Assembly: GCA_031256615.1 (NCBI GenBank)
Contig: JAIRQG010000109.1
Location: 1-5,364 of the forward strand
Reading direction: 5' to 3'
Length of the DNA stretch: 5,364 nucleotides
DNA from: Candidatus Methanoplasma sp.
GTDB lineage: Archaea; Thermoplasmatota; Thermoplasmata; Methanomassiliicoccales; Methanomethylophilaceae
In this document: in pieces, positions 1 to 5,364 of the stretch
Layout of the letters: every line of letters starts with the position of its first letter
Position numbering within the stretch: the stretch's first letter is position 1
Position numbers and translations under genes: made by a program
The notes under the pieces: model-generated
Seen by the model: the letters and a program-made list of their open reading frames with translations, nothing else
Database searches by the model: none
Told to the model about the DNA's origin: nothing

Positions 1-1062
1 CTTGAACAAAAGATAAGAGACCTGATCTTGGAAGGATGCACACGGTTCTTCATCGTTACCACATGTGTGTCTGGCATCATAGGAGATAATGTGATCGATG
101 TGGTGACCGCGATGAGCAACCAGCACCCCGATCTGTACTTCAGGGTGATAGAGGCGGACGGCAATATTTTGGGGGATTGGGAAGAAGGGTACATCGAAGC
201 GGCAGACGCAGTGGCAGACATGATCAACAAAGACATCCAAATATCAGGCAGACGTGTGAACCTGATCGCAGAAAGATACTTCTTCAGAATAAATGAAGAC
301 AAAGACGACGATGCGGTCGTTTTGCTGAAGCAGTTCGGCCTCGAGGTGAACTGCCGTTTCATGTATGAGACCGAAATGAATTCTATAATGAATTTCAAAC
401 GGGGGGCGCTCAATTACATGGTGAACGACGATGCCATGGCGACAGGGGTCGCCCAAGTATTGGAGAAAAAGATCGGCATCAAGGTCGAAGATGAACTGCT
501 TCCCTGCGGGATGTACGAACTGAAAAAGTTCGCGGAGAGGATCGGCGAGGAGTTCGGCATTCCGGAGGAGGCTGCCAAAGTGGTCAAGAAAGAAGAGGAC
601 GAGTACATGGCGGCGATATCCGAACTCAGGAAAAGGCTGGAAGGAAAGAAGGTGTTCATCGAATCCTGGTACATCCATAACATAGATTGGCTGATTGAAC
701 TGATCCAGGATCTTGGGATGGAGATAGTTTTCATCGGTCTTGCCCCTGAGCGCGATTGGAAGGCCGAGAGAAGAAAGAAATCAAGATTTGAAGACAAATT
801 GGAATTCACCAGAGACTATTGGCCCGATGACATCTGTGAGGACGCTCGCCGCTTAAAGCCGGACATAATCATAGGAGACAGCGGCCGCTCCGGCATGACC
901 GATATACATCACATCAGCTTCGTCCGAGCCGGGGTCGGGGTTAAGTGCGTGATCAGATTCGCAAGAGAGATGGCCGATGTAATGGCCGCGCCCCCAGTTG
1001 AAGGCTGGAGGCTTAACGGAAAGGGAGAGATGATGGGGGATGAAAGATATGCCGGGAATTAA
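1..1062 (+). CDS. Nitrogenase component 1-like subunit A (NifD/NifK superfamily), 5'-truncated
   Basis: The reading frame is open from base 1, so the gene begins upstream; 353 residues are visible and roughly 100 N-terminal residues are probably missing against the usual 430-500. Residue numbers count from base 1. The motif TTCVSGIIGDN (residues 20-30) matches the third cluster-Cys block of NifK (TTCMAEVIGDD), with Cys22 as the ligand; the first two Cys blocks would lie upstream. RLEGKKVFIESW (213-224) and IQDLGMEIVFIG (235-246) match the NifD segment RLEGKRVML...EDLGMEVVGTG, and RLKPDIIIG (284-292) the KRIKPDLIGSG block. The NifD FeMo-cofactor ligand Cys275 aligns with Asn142, and no His takes the place of His442, so dinitrogen reduction is unlikely. 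The family also includes CfbD, BchN/BchB and MarD/MarK, which reduce tetrapyrroles or thioethers using electrons from a NifH-like ATPase. The next gene overlaps it by 23 bases and encodes the probable partner subunit. The family call is strong; the substrate is unknown. Confidence 0.9.
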   Translation, partial: LEQKIRDLILEGCTRFFIVTTCVSGIIGDNVIDVVTAMSNQHPDLYFRVIEADGNILGDWEEGYIEAADAVADMINKDIQISGRRVNLIAERYFFRINEDKDDDAVVLLKQFGLEVNCRFMYETEMNSIMNFKRGALNYMVNDDAMATGVAQVLEKKIGIKVEDELLPCGMYELKKFAERIGEEFGIPEEAAKVVKKEEDEYMAAISELRKRLEGKKVFIESWYIHNIDWLIELIQDLGMEIVFIGLAPERDWKAERRKKSRFEDKLEFTRDYWPDDICEDARRLKPDIIIGDSGRSGMTDIHHISFVRAGVGVKCVIRFAREMADVMAAPPVEGWRLNGKGEMMGDERYAGN

Positions 1063-2326
1063 GAAGATCCACATGGACGGCTTCACCGGCGCCCTCATGG
1101 CGGTGGAGAGCTTCAACGGAACGGTGGCTGTTCTTCACGGCCCGGGAGGATGCCGCAATTATCACACATTCATTTCATCGCAATGCTATCCCAGAATGTC
1201 GCCGGAGAACTTCAAGAAATACTCCCAGAAGTATCTTTACTGGAATCCGAGGATGCCGTGCACATACATGGATGAGAACGATTACATCAACGGCGCCGAG
1301 TCCAAGATCGAAGAGATCCTGCCCATTGTGAAAGATGTACACGGAGGCATAGCGGTATTCATCCAATCGCCGGGAGCCTCGCTTATAGGAGATAACATCT
1401 CGGATGTGATCGAACGCATGGGTTATTCCGATACGGCATTGGCTATCGAGGAATCGCTCATATCTCAGCCGTTCTCCTCCAGTTATGATCACACAGTGAG
1501 ATCGTTGATCGAATGGAAGAGACCGAAAAAGAAAGAGGCCCGCAAAGGTACCGTGAACATCCTAGGTCTTCCGATAACGACCAAGGCATGGGCAGACTCC
1601 CTCGAAGAACTGAAACATATGCTGGCTCTTTGCGGGATAGAGGTCATCACATCTCCCGGAGCGGGGTGTTCGGTGGAAGATGTAGATTCTTCCGCGGAAG
1701 CGGAGTACAACGTGATGGTATGCCCCGAGTATGGTTCAAGGACCGCAGCATTCTATGAAGAGAAATTAGGGATACGATGCATAATATCCAAAGCGGGCGC
1801 GCCCGTTGGGTTCGACGCAACAGAAGAGTGGATAAAGAACGTATGCGCAACGATGGGAAAGGACCCCTCTGCAGCTTTGAAGTATGTAGACAAGCACCGC
1901 CTCCGCGCTTTCAATACCATAGATAAACTAGTGTATAATCAAAGGACCAAAGGGATCAGATTCGCAGTTATGACTGACAGCTCTGTGCTTCTTCCCCTGA
2001 CAAAGTGGCTGTACTCATATCTGAGCATGATTCCTGTGTTCCTGGAAGCCGAGCCGGGAGAGGACATTGAAAGCGTGAGGTCCCTGAACGCTTTCATTGA
2101 CAGTGCGGGACTCAAAGGCTCCGTAGGCATGGACATCTCAAAAATGGAGCCGCACTTTGTCCTTGCGGATGGCCATATGTCCGAGACCCTTAGGCTTATG
2201 GGCGTATGCAAAGCGGGGGTGGACCTCTCCGCGCCCGACCTTTCGCACTTCAGTTTCATCCCCAAACCGGTGATGGGAGCTCTTGGTTCAATGTACATTC
2301 TGGATGAGATATTCAACAGCTTGTGA
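1040..2326 (+). CDS. Nitrogenase component 1-like subunit B (NifK/NifE-like)
   Basis: A complete 428-residue cytoplasmic protein. HGPGGC (33-38) is the second cluster-Cys block, with Cys38 as candidate ligand. Residues 13-38 align without gaps to NifK from its first to its second P-cluster Cys, and Asp13 takes the place of the first Cys. The third Cys block reads SPGASLIGDN (110-119), with Pro where the Cys belongs. Further family blocks are MDENDYINGAE (77-87), TVNILGLP (171-178), APVGFDATEEWI (254-265, compare NifK PMGLDWTDEFL), GIRFAVMTDS (305-314) and a C-terminal GALGSMYILDEIF (413-425). Asp13 and Cys38 suggest an iron-sulfur cluster bound at the interface with the upstream gene product, as in other component 1 dimers. 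The ATG at 1040 is the first possible start after an in-frame TGA at 1031, with GGGAG at 1023-1027; an ATG at 1049 is an alternative. The 23-base overlap points to translational coupling. No FeMo-cofactor site is seen. Substrate unknown. Confidence 0.92.
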   Translation: MKDMPGIKKIHMDGFTGALMAVESFNGTVAVLHGPGGCRNYHTFISSQCYPRMSPENFKKYSQKYLYWNPRMPCTYMDENDYINGAESKIEEILPIVKDVHGGIAVFIQSPGASLIGDNISDVIERMGYSDTALAIEESLISQPFSSSYDHTVRSLIEWKRPKKKEARKGTVNILGLPITTKAWADSLEELKHMLALCGIEVITSPGAGCSVEDVDSSAEAEYNVMVCPEYGSRTAAFYEEKLGIRCIISKAGAPVGFDATEEWIKNVCATMGKDPSAALKYVDKHRLRAFNTIDKLVYNQRTKGIRFAVMTDSSVLLPLTKWLYSYLSMIPVFLEAEPGEDIESVRSLNAFIDSAGLKGSVGMDISKMEPHFVLADGHMSETLRLMGVCKAGVDLSAPDLSHFSFIPKPVMGALGSMYILDEIFNSL

Positions 2327-2342
2327 TGCGCATAACAGCATA

Positions 2343-2348
2343 TTTTTT
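2343..2348 (+). terminator. Oligo-T stretch, possible archaeal terminator
   Basis: A run of six T lies 17 bases after the stop codon of the second nitrogenase-like gene and before the TATA-like boxes of the next gene. Archaeal RNA polymerase commonly terminates at T-rich runs without a hairpin, and no convincing hairpin is seen here. The placement fits the end of the first transcript, but this short run alone is weak evidence. Confidence 0.4.
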
Positions 2349-2353
2349 CCGTG

Positions 2354-2362
2354 AATATATAT
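2354..2362 (+). promoter_or_regulatory. Possible upstream TATA box
   Basis: AATATATAT, 83 bases before the ATG at 2445. If used, transcription would start near 2385 and leave a leader of about 60 bases. It is less well placed than the TATA box at 2390-2396 and may simply be AT-rich spacer sequence. Confidence 0.25.
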
Positions 2363-2375
2363 CTGGCATTGGAGG

Positions 2376-2436
2376 CATAGTCCAAATCATTATATAGAGA
2401 TAATTGGGTGATACATCCAACGGACTTTGGTCTAGG
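2376..2436. repeat. Imperfect inverted repeat flanking the TATA box
   Basis: CATAGTCCAAA (2376-2386) and TTTGGTCTAGG (2426-2436) match as inverted repeats at 9 of 11 positions, with 39 bases between the arms. The left arm lies just upstream of the TATA box, where BRE and activator sites sit. The right arm lies just past the predicted transcription start, where a bound repressor would block. The spacing would suit two operator half-sites or looping better than a hairpin. A match of this quality can arise by chance in about 118 bases, so a regulatory role is only a suggestion. Confidence 0.25.
2390..2396 (+). promoter_or_regulatory. Archaeal TATA box of the surface-protein genes
   Basis: TTATATA is close to the archaeal consensus TTTATATA and lies in an AT-rich stretch. 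With the usual spacing of about 25 bases, transcription would start around 2418-2424, giving a leader of about 20-27 bases that includes the ribosome binding site. This would separate expression of the surface-protein genes from the nitrogenase-like pair upstream. Confidence 0.5.
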
Positions 2437-2441
2437 ATGAT
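2435..2441 (+). promoter_or_regulatory. Ribosome binding site for the gene at 2445
   Basis: GGATGAT ends three bases before the ATG at 2445 and resembles the core of the archaeal Shine-Dalgarno sequence GGAGGTGAT. It supports this ATG as the start. The Lys-Lys plus hydrophobic N-terminus that follows agrees. Confidence 0.5.
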
Positions 2442-2444
2442 AGA

Positions 2445-3272
2445 ATGGTAAAGAAAGCAATTATTGCAGTTGTGATCGTTGTTGCCGTTGCTATAGTGGC
2501 TGTCGGTGCGTATGTTGCGCTCAGCGGCGATAACGATAACGATCAAAACAAAGTTACGTTCCTGATTCAGGATGATAAAGGAGCATACTTTTGGATAAAC
2601 GGAAGCGGAGAGACTGCGTTGGATGCACTCGAAGACGCTTTCTCTGATTATCCCAGCGGAACACTTGTAACAGGTGCGTATGGAATAAACTCGATTTTCG
2701 GTAACAGTTCTGCTCAAGACACTGCGGGCAACTGGATATGGTGGATACAGTTCACATGGAAGGACGACAAATGGTCTTGCAATGGTGTAGGCCTCGATAG
2801 CATCTATTCGAAGGATGTAAAATATATGCTGATACTGTTCGGGGCTGGAAACATGACCGATCCCACACTTACTCAGGCACCTGAAGGTACGCCAACACCG
2901 GATGATGCAAAGGTATGGGACTGCAGTACCAAAGGAACAGTATTCCAAATAGAATCTGAAAGCGGTCTGTACTTTAAGATCAACGGCACCGGAGGAGACA
3001 ATCTGCTGGTGACCCTTAAGAATGCATGCGAGAAATACAATATACCAATGCGCAGCGCACGCCTAACATACGACGCAACTGATTATTTGTCTGGAATATT
3101 TGGCATCTACTCAGTTGATGAAGATGACGACGGCAATTGGGTTCATTGGGCGGAATATGGATACAAATCCGGCGCATGGGAGCCAAGCACGATCACTATG
3201 GCTGGACTAAAGTCCTCGGATAATCCAAAGTATGCGTTGGTCTTCGGAGATGGAACGGGAACCCCAACCTAA
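2445..3272 (+). CDS. Membrane-anchored surface protein with two tandem DUF4430-like domains
   Basis: A 275-residue protein. Residues 5-26 form a very hydrophobic Val/Ile/Ala segment after MVKK, a signal anchor or uncleaved signal peptide, followed by an Asp/Asn-rich spacer (29-35) that would place the rest outside the cell. Two similar domains follow, at about 37-133 and 165-268, joined by a Thr/Pro-rich linker (134-164). The copies align at GAYFWINGSG (46-55) and GLYFKINGTG (174-183), GINSIFG (80-86) and SGIFGIYSV (216-224), GNWIWWIQF (95-103) and GNWVHWAEY (230-238), and YMLILFG and YALVFG at their ends. The pattern of a short Ala/Leu helix, a central aromatic strand and a closing hydrophobic strand resembles DUF4430, the transcobalamin-like beta-grasp domain; this is by eye and tentative. 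The Trp/Tyr-rich strands could bind a flat ligand or another protein. The next gene encodes a substrate-binding protein with a related domain, suggesting a shared uptake or sensing role. No enzyme motif seen. Confidence 0.85.
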   Translation: MVKKAIIAVVIVVAVAIVAVGAYVALSGDNDNDQNKVTFLIQDDKGAYFWINGSGETALDALEDAFSDYPSGTLVTGAYGINSIFGNSSAQDTAGNWIWWIQFTWKDDKWSCNGVGLDSIYSKDVKYMLILFGAGNMTDPTLTQAPEGTPTPDDAKVWDCSTKGTVFQIESESGLYFKINGTGGDNLLVTLKNACEKYNIPMRSARLTYDATDYLSGIFGIYSVDEDDDGNWVHWAEYGYKSGAWEPSTITMAGLKSSDNPKYALVFGDGTGTPT

Positions 3273-3289
3273 TGAATTTTCATAAACCC

Positions 3290-3308
3290 TTTCAAACATT
3301 TTTCAAAC
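3290..3308 (+). repeat. Short direct repeat TTTCAAAC, 11-base period
   Basis: TTTCAAAC occurs at 3290-3297 and again at 3301-3308, one helical turn apart, in the 55-base gap between two surface-protein genes. It could be a pair of protein-binding sites, but the gap is very A/T-rich and the repeat may be low-complexity chance. Confidence 0.35.
3299..3303 (+). terminator. Possible oligo-T terminator or attenuation site
   Basis: Five T in a row inside a T-rich stretch 27 bases after a stop codon. Archaeal termination at such runs can be partial, which would lower expression of the downstream substrate-binding protein relative to the two-domain protein. No clear new TATA box is seen before 3328, so some read-through is expected. 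Confidence 0.25.
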
Positions 3309-3318
3309 TTTACAAGTT

Positions 3319-3322
3319 GGTG
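3319..3322 (+). promoter_or_regulatory. Ribosome binding site deciding the GTG start at 3328
   Basis: GGTG, a partial match to GGAGGTGA, lies five bases before the GTG at 3328. No ATG precedes this point in frame within the gap, and the following codons give a Lys-rich stub and a hydrophobic segment, so GTG is the best start. Confidence 0.4.
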
Positions 3323-3327
3323 TATTA

Positions 3328-4689
3328 GTGGACGGAAAGAAAGCAAAGATCGCAATATCTATTGTTTTAGTGCTGGTTGGAGCATCCCTGGCGGTACTCG
3401 TCTCGCCCGATGCATCCTTCGCCCGCTCCGCCGATGGAATGATAATCGACTTTGGCGACAGAGAGATCGTTTATACTCCGATCGATACATCGGCCCACCC
3501 CGATGCGGCCTCTGCTTTGGAATACGCATGCTCGGAGAAAGGATACCGACTTGAGATGGAAGACGGTTCGGTAAGTGCGATAGACTTCCGCCCTGCAGAA
3601 ACTGACAGCCGTACTTGGGCCTGTTTCGTCACCAAGAGAGGAGAACTCACATGGGCAAAAGCGGAGGACCCGTCCAAGGTCATGATATCGGAGTACTCTG
3701 CGGTTGCGTGGGGACTTTGTTCAAAGGGAGAGCATCCTACCACGGGGGTGGATGCTACAGGCATCAGCTATTATGGATACCCCACTGCGACAAGGATCGT
3801 CACTCTTTCTCCTTCTGCAACGGAGACTGTCGTCGCTGTAGGAGGATACAACGCCATCGTTGGCACTGATATGTACAGCGATTATCCCTACTCAGTAGTG
3901 GCAGGGCACGAGAGCGGCCGCATTGCCGAGGTGGGAGGATATTCCACGCCGAGTTTCGAATTGGTGCTGAAACAGATGCCCGATCTGGTAGTATGCATAT
4001 CGACCCAGGCTACACACATCAATATGTCTGAGAAACTGAGGGAGAAGGGCATAAACACAGTGGTCTCCTTCGACGGCGAGAGCATCGATACGATACTTGA
4101 CAATGTCCACGTGATCGGCACTGCCATGGGATATGATCTTGGAAGGGACCGTGTGATAGACACCATGTACGATGCCTTTGACAGTGTCAAGGGCATTCTG
4201 GAGGTGGATTTCACGATAACTTTTCCAAGAGTAATGGTCGCCCTGACCACAGTTAAATCCCCGTGGGTATCCGGCGGGGGGACATATATGTCAGACATAA
4301 TGGACTTTGTCATCGCCACCAATGTTTACGGCGCCGCCAACAACTGGATCCAGGCCAACAGCGAGTCTGTGTTCACATATAACCCCGATGTGATCATGAT
4401 CGTGGGGTATGAGGGCCTGCCTACGCAGGAGGAATATGACGCATTGCTCAAGGACCTCCCGGCGGAATGGAAGAGGACAACAGCGTTCAAGACCGGCGAG
4501 ATATACGTGTTCACACAGTCATCTGCAGATCTGGCATCCCGCCCGGCACCGCGGGCGGTGCAACTGACGGAGCTGGTGGGAAGGATCCTCCACCCTGATT
4601 CATTCAGGGACGGGATCGAAGTACCGAAATATTTCGGAAATGAGTTTAGAGACTATCTTACAATAACAAAAGAAATGGATTTCAGCTGA
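3328..4689 (+). CDS. ABC-type substrate-binding protein (BtuF/FepB-like, class III) with N-terminal DUF4430-like domain
   Basis: A 453-residue exported protein starting at GTG. Residues 6-25 are a hydrophobic signal or anchor segment after MDGKKAK. Residues 38-135 form an extra domain resembling those of both neighbours (MIIDFGDREIVY, ASALEYAC, RTWACFVTKRGELTW, SAVAWGLC). Residues 155-423 are a periplasmic_BP_2 (PF01497) fold: RIVTLSPSATETVVAVGG (156-173), YSDYP (183-187), EVGGYSTPSFELVLKQMPDLVV (two blocks within 201-222), the inter-lobe helix around 250-268, GGGTYMSDIMDFV (316-328), YNPDVIMIV (351-359), and a C-terminal AFKTGEIYVF...APRAVQLTELVGRILHP. Such proteins deliver iron-siderophores, haem or cobalamin to a FecCD/BtuCD-type permease and ATPase. 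Neither is in the window, so the gene may be an orphan binding protein or its permease genes may lie further downstream. The ligand cannot be read from sequence. The extra domain is not part of standard BtuF, FepB or FhuD. The next gene starts 8 bases on, so the two are probably co-transcribed. Confidence 0.92.
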   Translation: MDGKKAKIAISIVLVLVGASLAVLVSPDASFARSADGMIIDFGDREIVYTPIDTSAHPDAASALEYACSEKGYRLEMEDGSVSAIDFRPAETDSRTWACFVTKRGELTWAKAEDPSKVMISEYSAVAWGLCSKGEHPTTGVDATGISYYGYPTATRIVTLSPSATETVVAVGGYNAIVGTDMYSDYPYSVVAGHESGRIAEVGGYSTPSFELVLKQMPDLVVCISTQATHINMSEKLREKGINTVVSFDGESIDTILDNVHVIGTAMGYDLGRDRVIDTMYDAFDSVKGILEVDFTITFPRVMVALTTVKSPWVSGGGTYMSDIMDFVIATNVYGAANNWIQANSESVFTYNPDVIMIVGYEGLPTQEEYDALLKDLPAEWKRTTAFKTGEIYVFTQSSADLASRPAPRAVQLTELVGRILHPDSFRDGIEVPKYFGNEFRDYLTITKEMDFS

Positions 4690-4697
4690 GTGCCGAT

Positions 4698-5364
4698 ATG
4701 AAAAAAGGATTAATTATTGTCTTATTCGCCCTGTTCGCATGCACCATGATAGCGTCTCCCCTGACGACGATGGGAGCTTCAGAAGAAGACACAACTCCCA
4801 TGGTTCTTATCGATATGGGAAACGGGGACACATACTGGATTGACGCGGATACAGACAGCACAACATACAAAGGTGTGCTTACGTCAGCGCTCACGGAATT
4901 GGGGCTAGCCCATTCCCTTTCTGGGAAGATCAAAATCGGGGAAAGGGAAGACTTTACCATAGGGAAAGTGAAGACCTCTTGGAAACTCTTTGAATTCGGA
5001 GATAACGGATGGACCGAAAAGAGCAATATGGATTCGAAGTACAACGGAGGCACGATCGCACTCGGATACTACCCTGCAGGGATCGCTCCGACCGTTACTC
5101 CTGAGCACATGCATTCATGGACGCAGGCAAGGGGCAATTCCGCACAGGAGGGACATCAGACGGCGAACATTCCCGAATCTTTCCCCAAGACATTGTTTGA
5201 AAAGAACTATGGCAACGGAAACTTCGTCTGCGGTGTGACACTGGTGGCAGACGGAAAAGTGATCATCGTCACAGGCGGCACAACGGCATTAAAGCTGAAT
5301 CCGCAGGTGTACGCCTATGACCAAAATACCATGAAAGAGGTCTGGAGCTCCGAGTTCCCGACCG
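4698..5364 (+). CDS. Exported protein: DUF4430-like domain plus PQQ/BamB-like beta-propeller, 3'-truncated
   Basis: The frame stays open for 222 codons to the window end; the rest of the gene is outside. A signal peptide (MKKGLIIVLF then a hydrophobic run to about residue 20) has a likely cleavage site near residues 26-28; LFAC (12-15) faintly resembles a lipobox, but Phe at -2 is atypical. Residues 35-126 resemble the N-terminal domain of the preceding binding protein: VLIDMGNGDTYW against MIIDFGDREIVY, TSALTELG against LEYACSEKG, and TSWKLFEFGDNGWTE against RTWACFVTKRGELTW. From residue 139 a beta-propeller begins: WTQARGNSAQEG (141-152) matches the entry motif of BamB/PQQ-like propellers, VADGKVIIV (183-191) is a repeat strand, and VYAYDQNTMKEVW (204-216) is the typical closing strand. 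A full propeller of seven or eight blades would need roughly 300 more residues. The start lies 8 bases after the previous stop, with only a weak GAGTG (4688-4692) as binding site, which suggests coupled translation. It is probably a surface scaffold or ligand-binding protein; a PQQ enzyme role is not implied. Confidence 0.85.
   Translation, partial: MKKGLIIVLFALFACTMIASPLTTMGASEEDTTPMVLIDMGNGDTYWIDADTDSTTYKGVLTSALTELGLAHSLSGKIKIGEREDFTIGKVKTSWKLFEFGDNGWTEKSNMDSKYNGGTIALGYYPAGIAPTVTPEHMHSWTQARGNSAQEGHQTANIPESFPKTLFEKNYGNGNFVCGVTLVADGKVIIVTGGTTALKLNPQVYAYDQNTMKEVWSSEFPT

Noticed and set aside
28..30. TTG at 28 as the true start of the first gene
   Set aside because: The frame is open back to base 1 and residues before the TTG fit the helix that precedes the third Cys block of the family. 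Starting here would remove the first two Cys blocks, so the gene is truncated by the window edge.
1..2326. A true nitrogenase (NifDK)
   Set aside because: The position of the FeMo-cofactor Cys is Asn, no matching His is seen, and two of the three expected cluster Cys are missing from the second subunit.
1939..2460. A 173-codon open frame on the minus strand
   Set aside because: It is antisense to the conserved C-terminal part of the second nitrogenase-like gene and crosses the promoter region; its composition looks like a shadow frame.
2313..2948. A 211-codon open frame on the minus strand
   Set aside because: It lies antisense to the two-domain surface protein and the promoter gap, has no recognisable domain, and the plus-strand gene has a good ribosome binding site, signal segment and internal repeats.
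881..3921. Two copies of AGCGGCCGC (880-888 and 3913-3921)
   Set aside because: Both lie inside conserved-family genes, encode Ser-Gly-Arg in each case, and have no shared flanks; best explained as coding coincidence.
4990..5238. An 82-codon open frame on the plus strand
   Set aside because: It overlaps the propeller gene in another frame, is Arg-rich as shadow frames often are, and the propeller frame carries clear motifs throughout.
1..5364. CRISPR array, tRNA or rRNA gene, insertion sequence, in-frame UAG (pyrrolysine) codons
   Set aside because: I saw no regularly spaced repeats, cloverleaf-like segment, transposase or terminal inverted repeats. The three complete genes and the first partial one end in TAA or TGA, and no read-through of TAG is needed for any of them.

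Overview
The window looks like a piece of an archaeal chromosome, most probably from a methanogen of the Methanomassiliicoccales (Thermoplasmata) type. This placement is an inference. It rests on the TATA-like promoter and oligo-T stretch in the longest gene gap, the surface proteins that start with a Lys-rich stub, a long Val/Ile/Ala membrane segment and an Asp/Asn-rich spacer, and the presence of nitrogenase-like component 1 genes of a non-nitrogen-fixing kind. No rRNA, tRNA or marker gene is present to fix the taxon. All five genes lie on the + strand with little space between them.

Region 1 (1-2326) holds two overlapping genes for the two subunits of a nitrogenase component 1-like (NifD/NifK superfamily) protein. 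The first lacks its 5' end and the second is complete. By hand alignment to Azotobacter NifD and NifK recalled from memory, the fold-defining blocks are present but the FeMo-cofactor ligands are not, so this is unlikely to be a nitrogenase. In the second subunit, Asp13 sits where NifK has its first P-cluster Cys, Cys38 keeps the second, and the third is replaced by a Pro/Ser stretch. An Asp cluster ligand on one subunit is also known in BchB of dark-operative protochlorophyllide reductase. The reductase (NifH-like) partner is not in the window.

Region 2 (2327-2444) is the longest gene gap, 118 bases. It holds an oligo-T stretch that may end the first transcript, one or two TATA boxes, an imperfect inverted repeat around the better TATA box, and a good ribosome binding site.

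Region 3 (2445-5364) encodes three exported or membrane-anchored surface proteins: a protein with two copies of a roughly 100-residue domain; a BtuF/FepB-type (class III) substrate-binding protein with what looks like another copy at its N-terminus; and a 3'-truncated protein with a further probable copy followed by the start of a PQQ/BamB-like beta-propeller. The shared domain resembles DUF4430 (transcobalamin-like beta-grasp) by eye, tentatively.

Taken together, the window suggests a two-compartment system. Surface proteins would capture a ligand outside the cell (corrinoid, other tetrapyrrole or metal chelate are the natural candidates for this class of binding protein), and a nitrogenase-like enzyme would perform a reductive step in the cytoplasm. 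The link between the two halves is inferred from proximity only, since a probable promoter and terminator separate them and no permease, ATPase or NifH-like gene is visible here.
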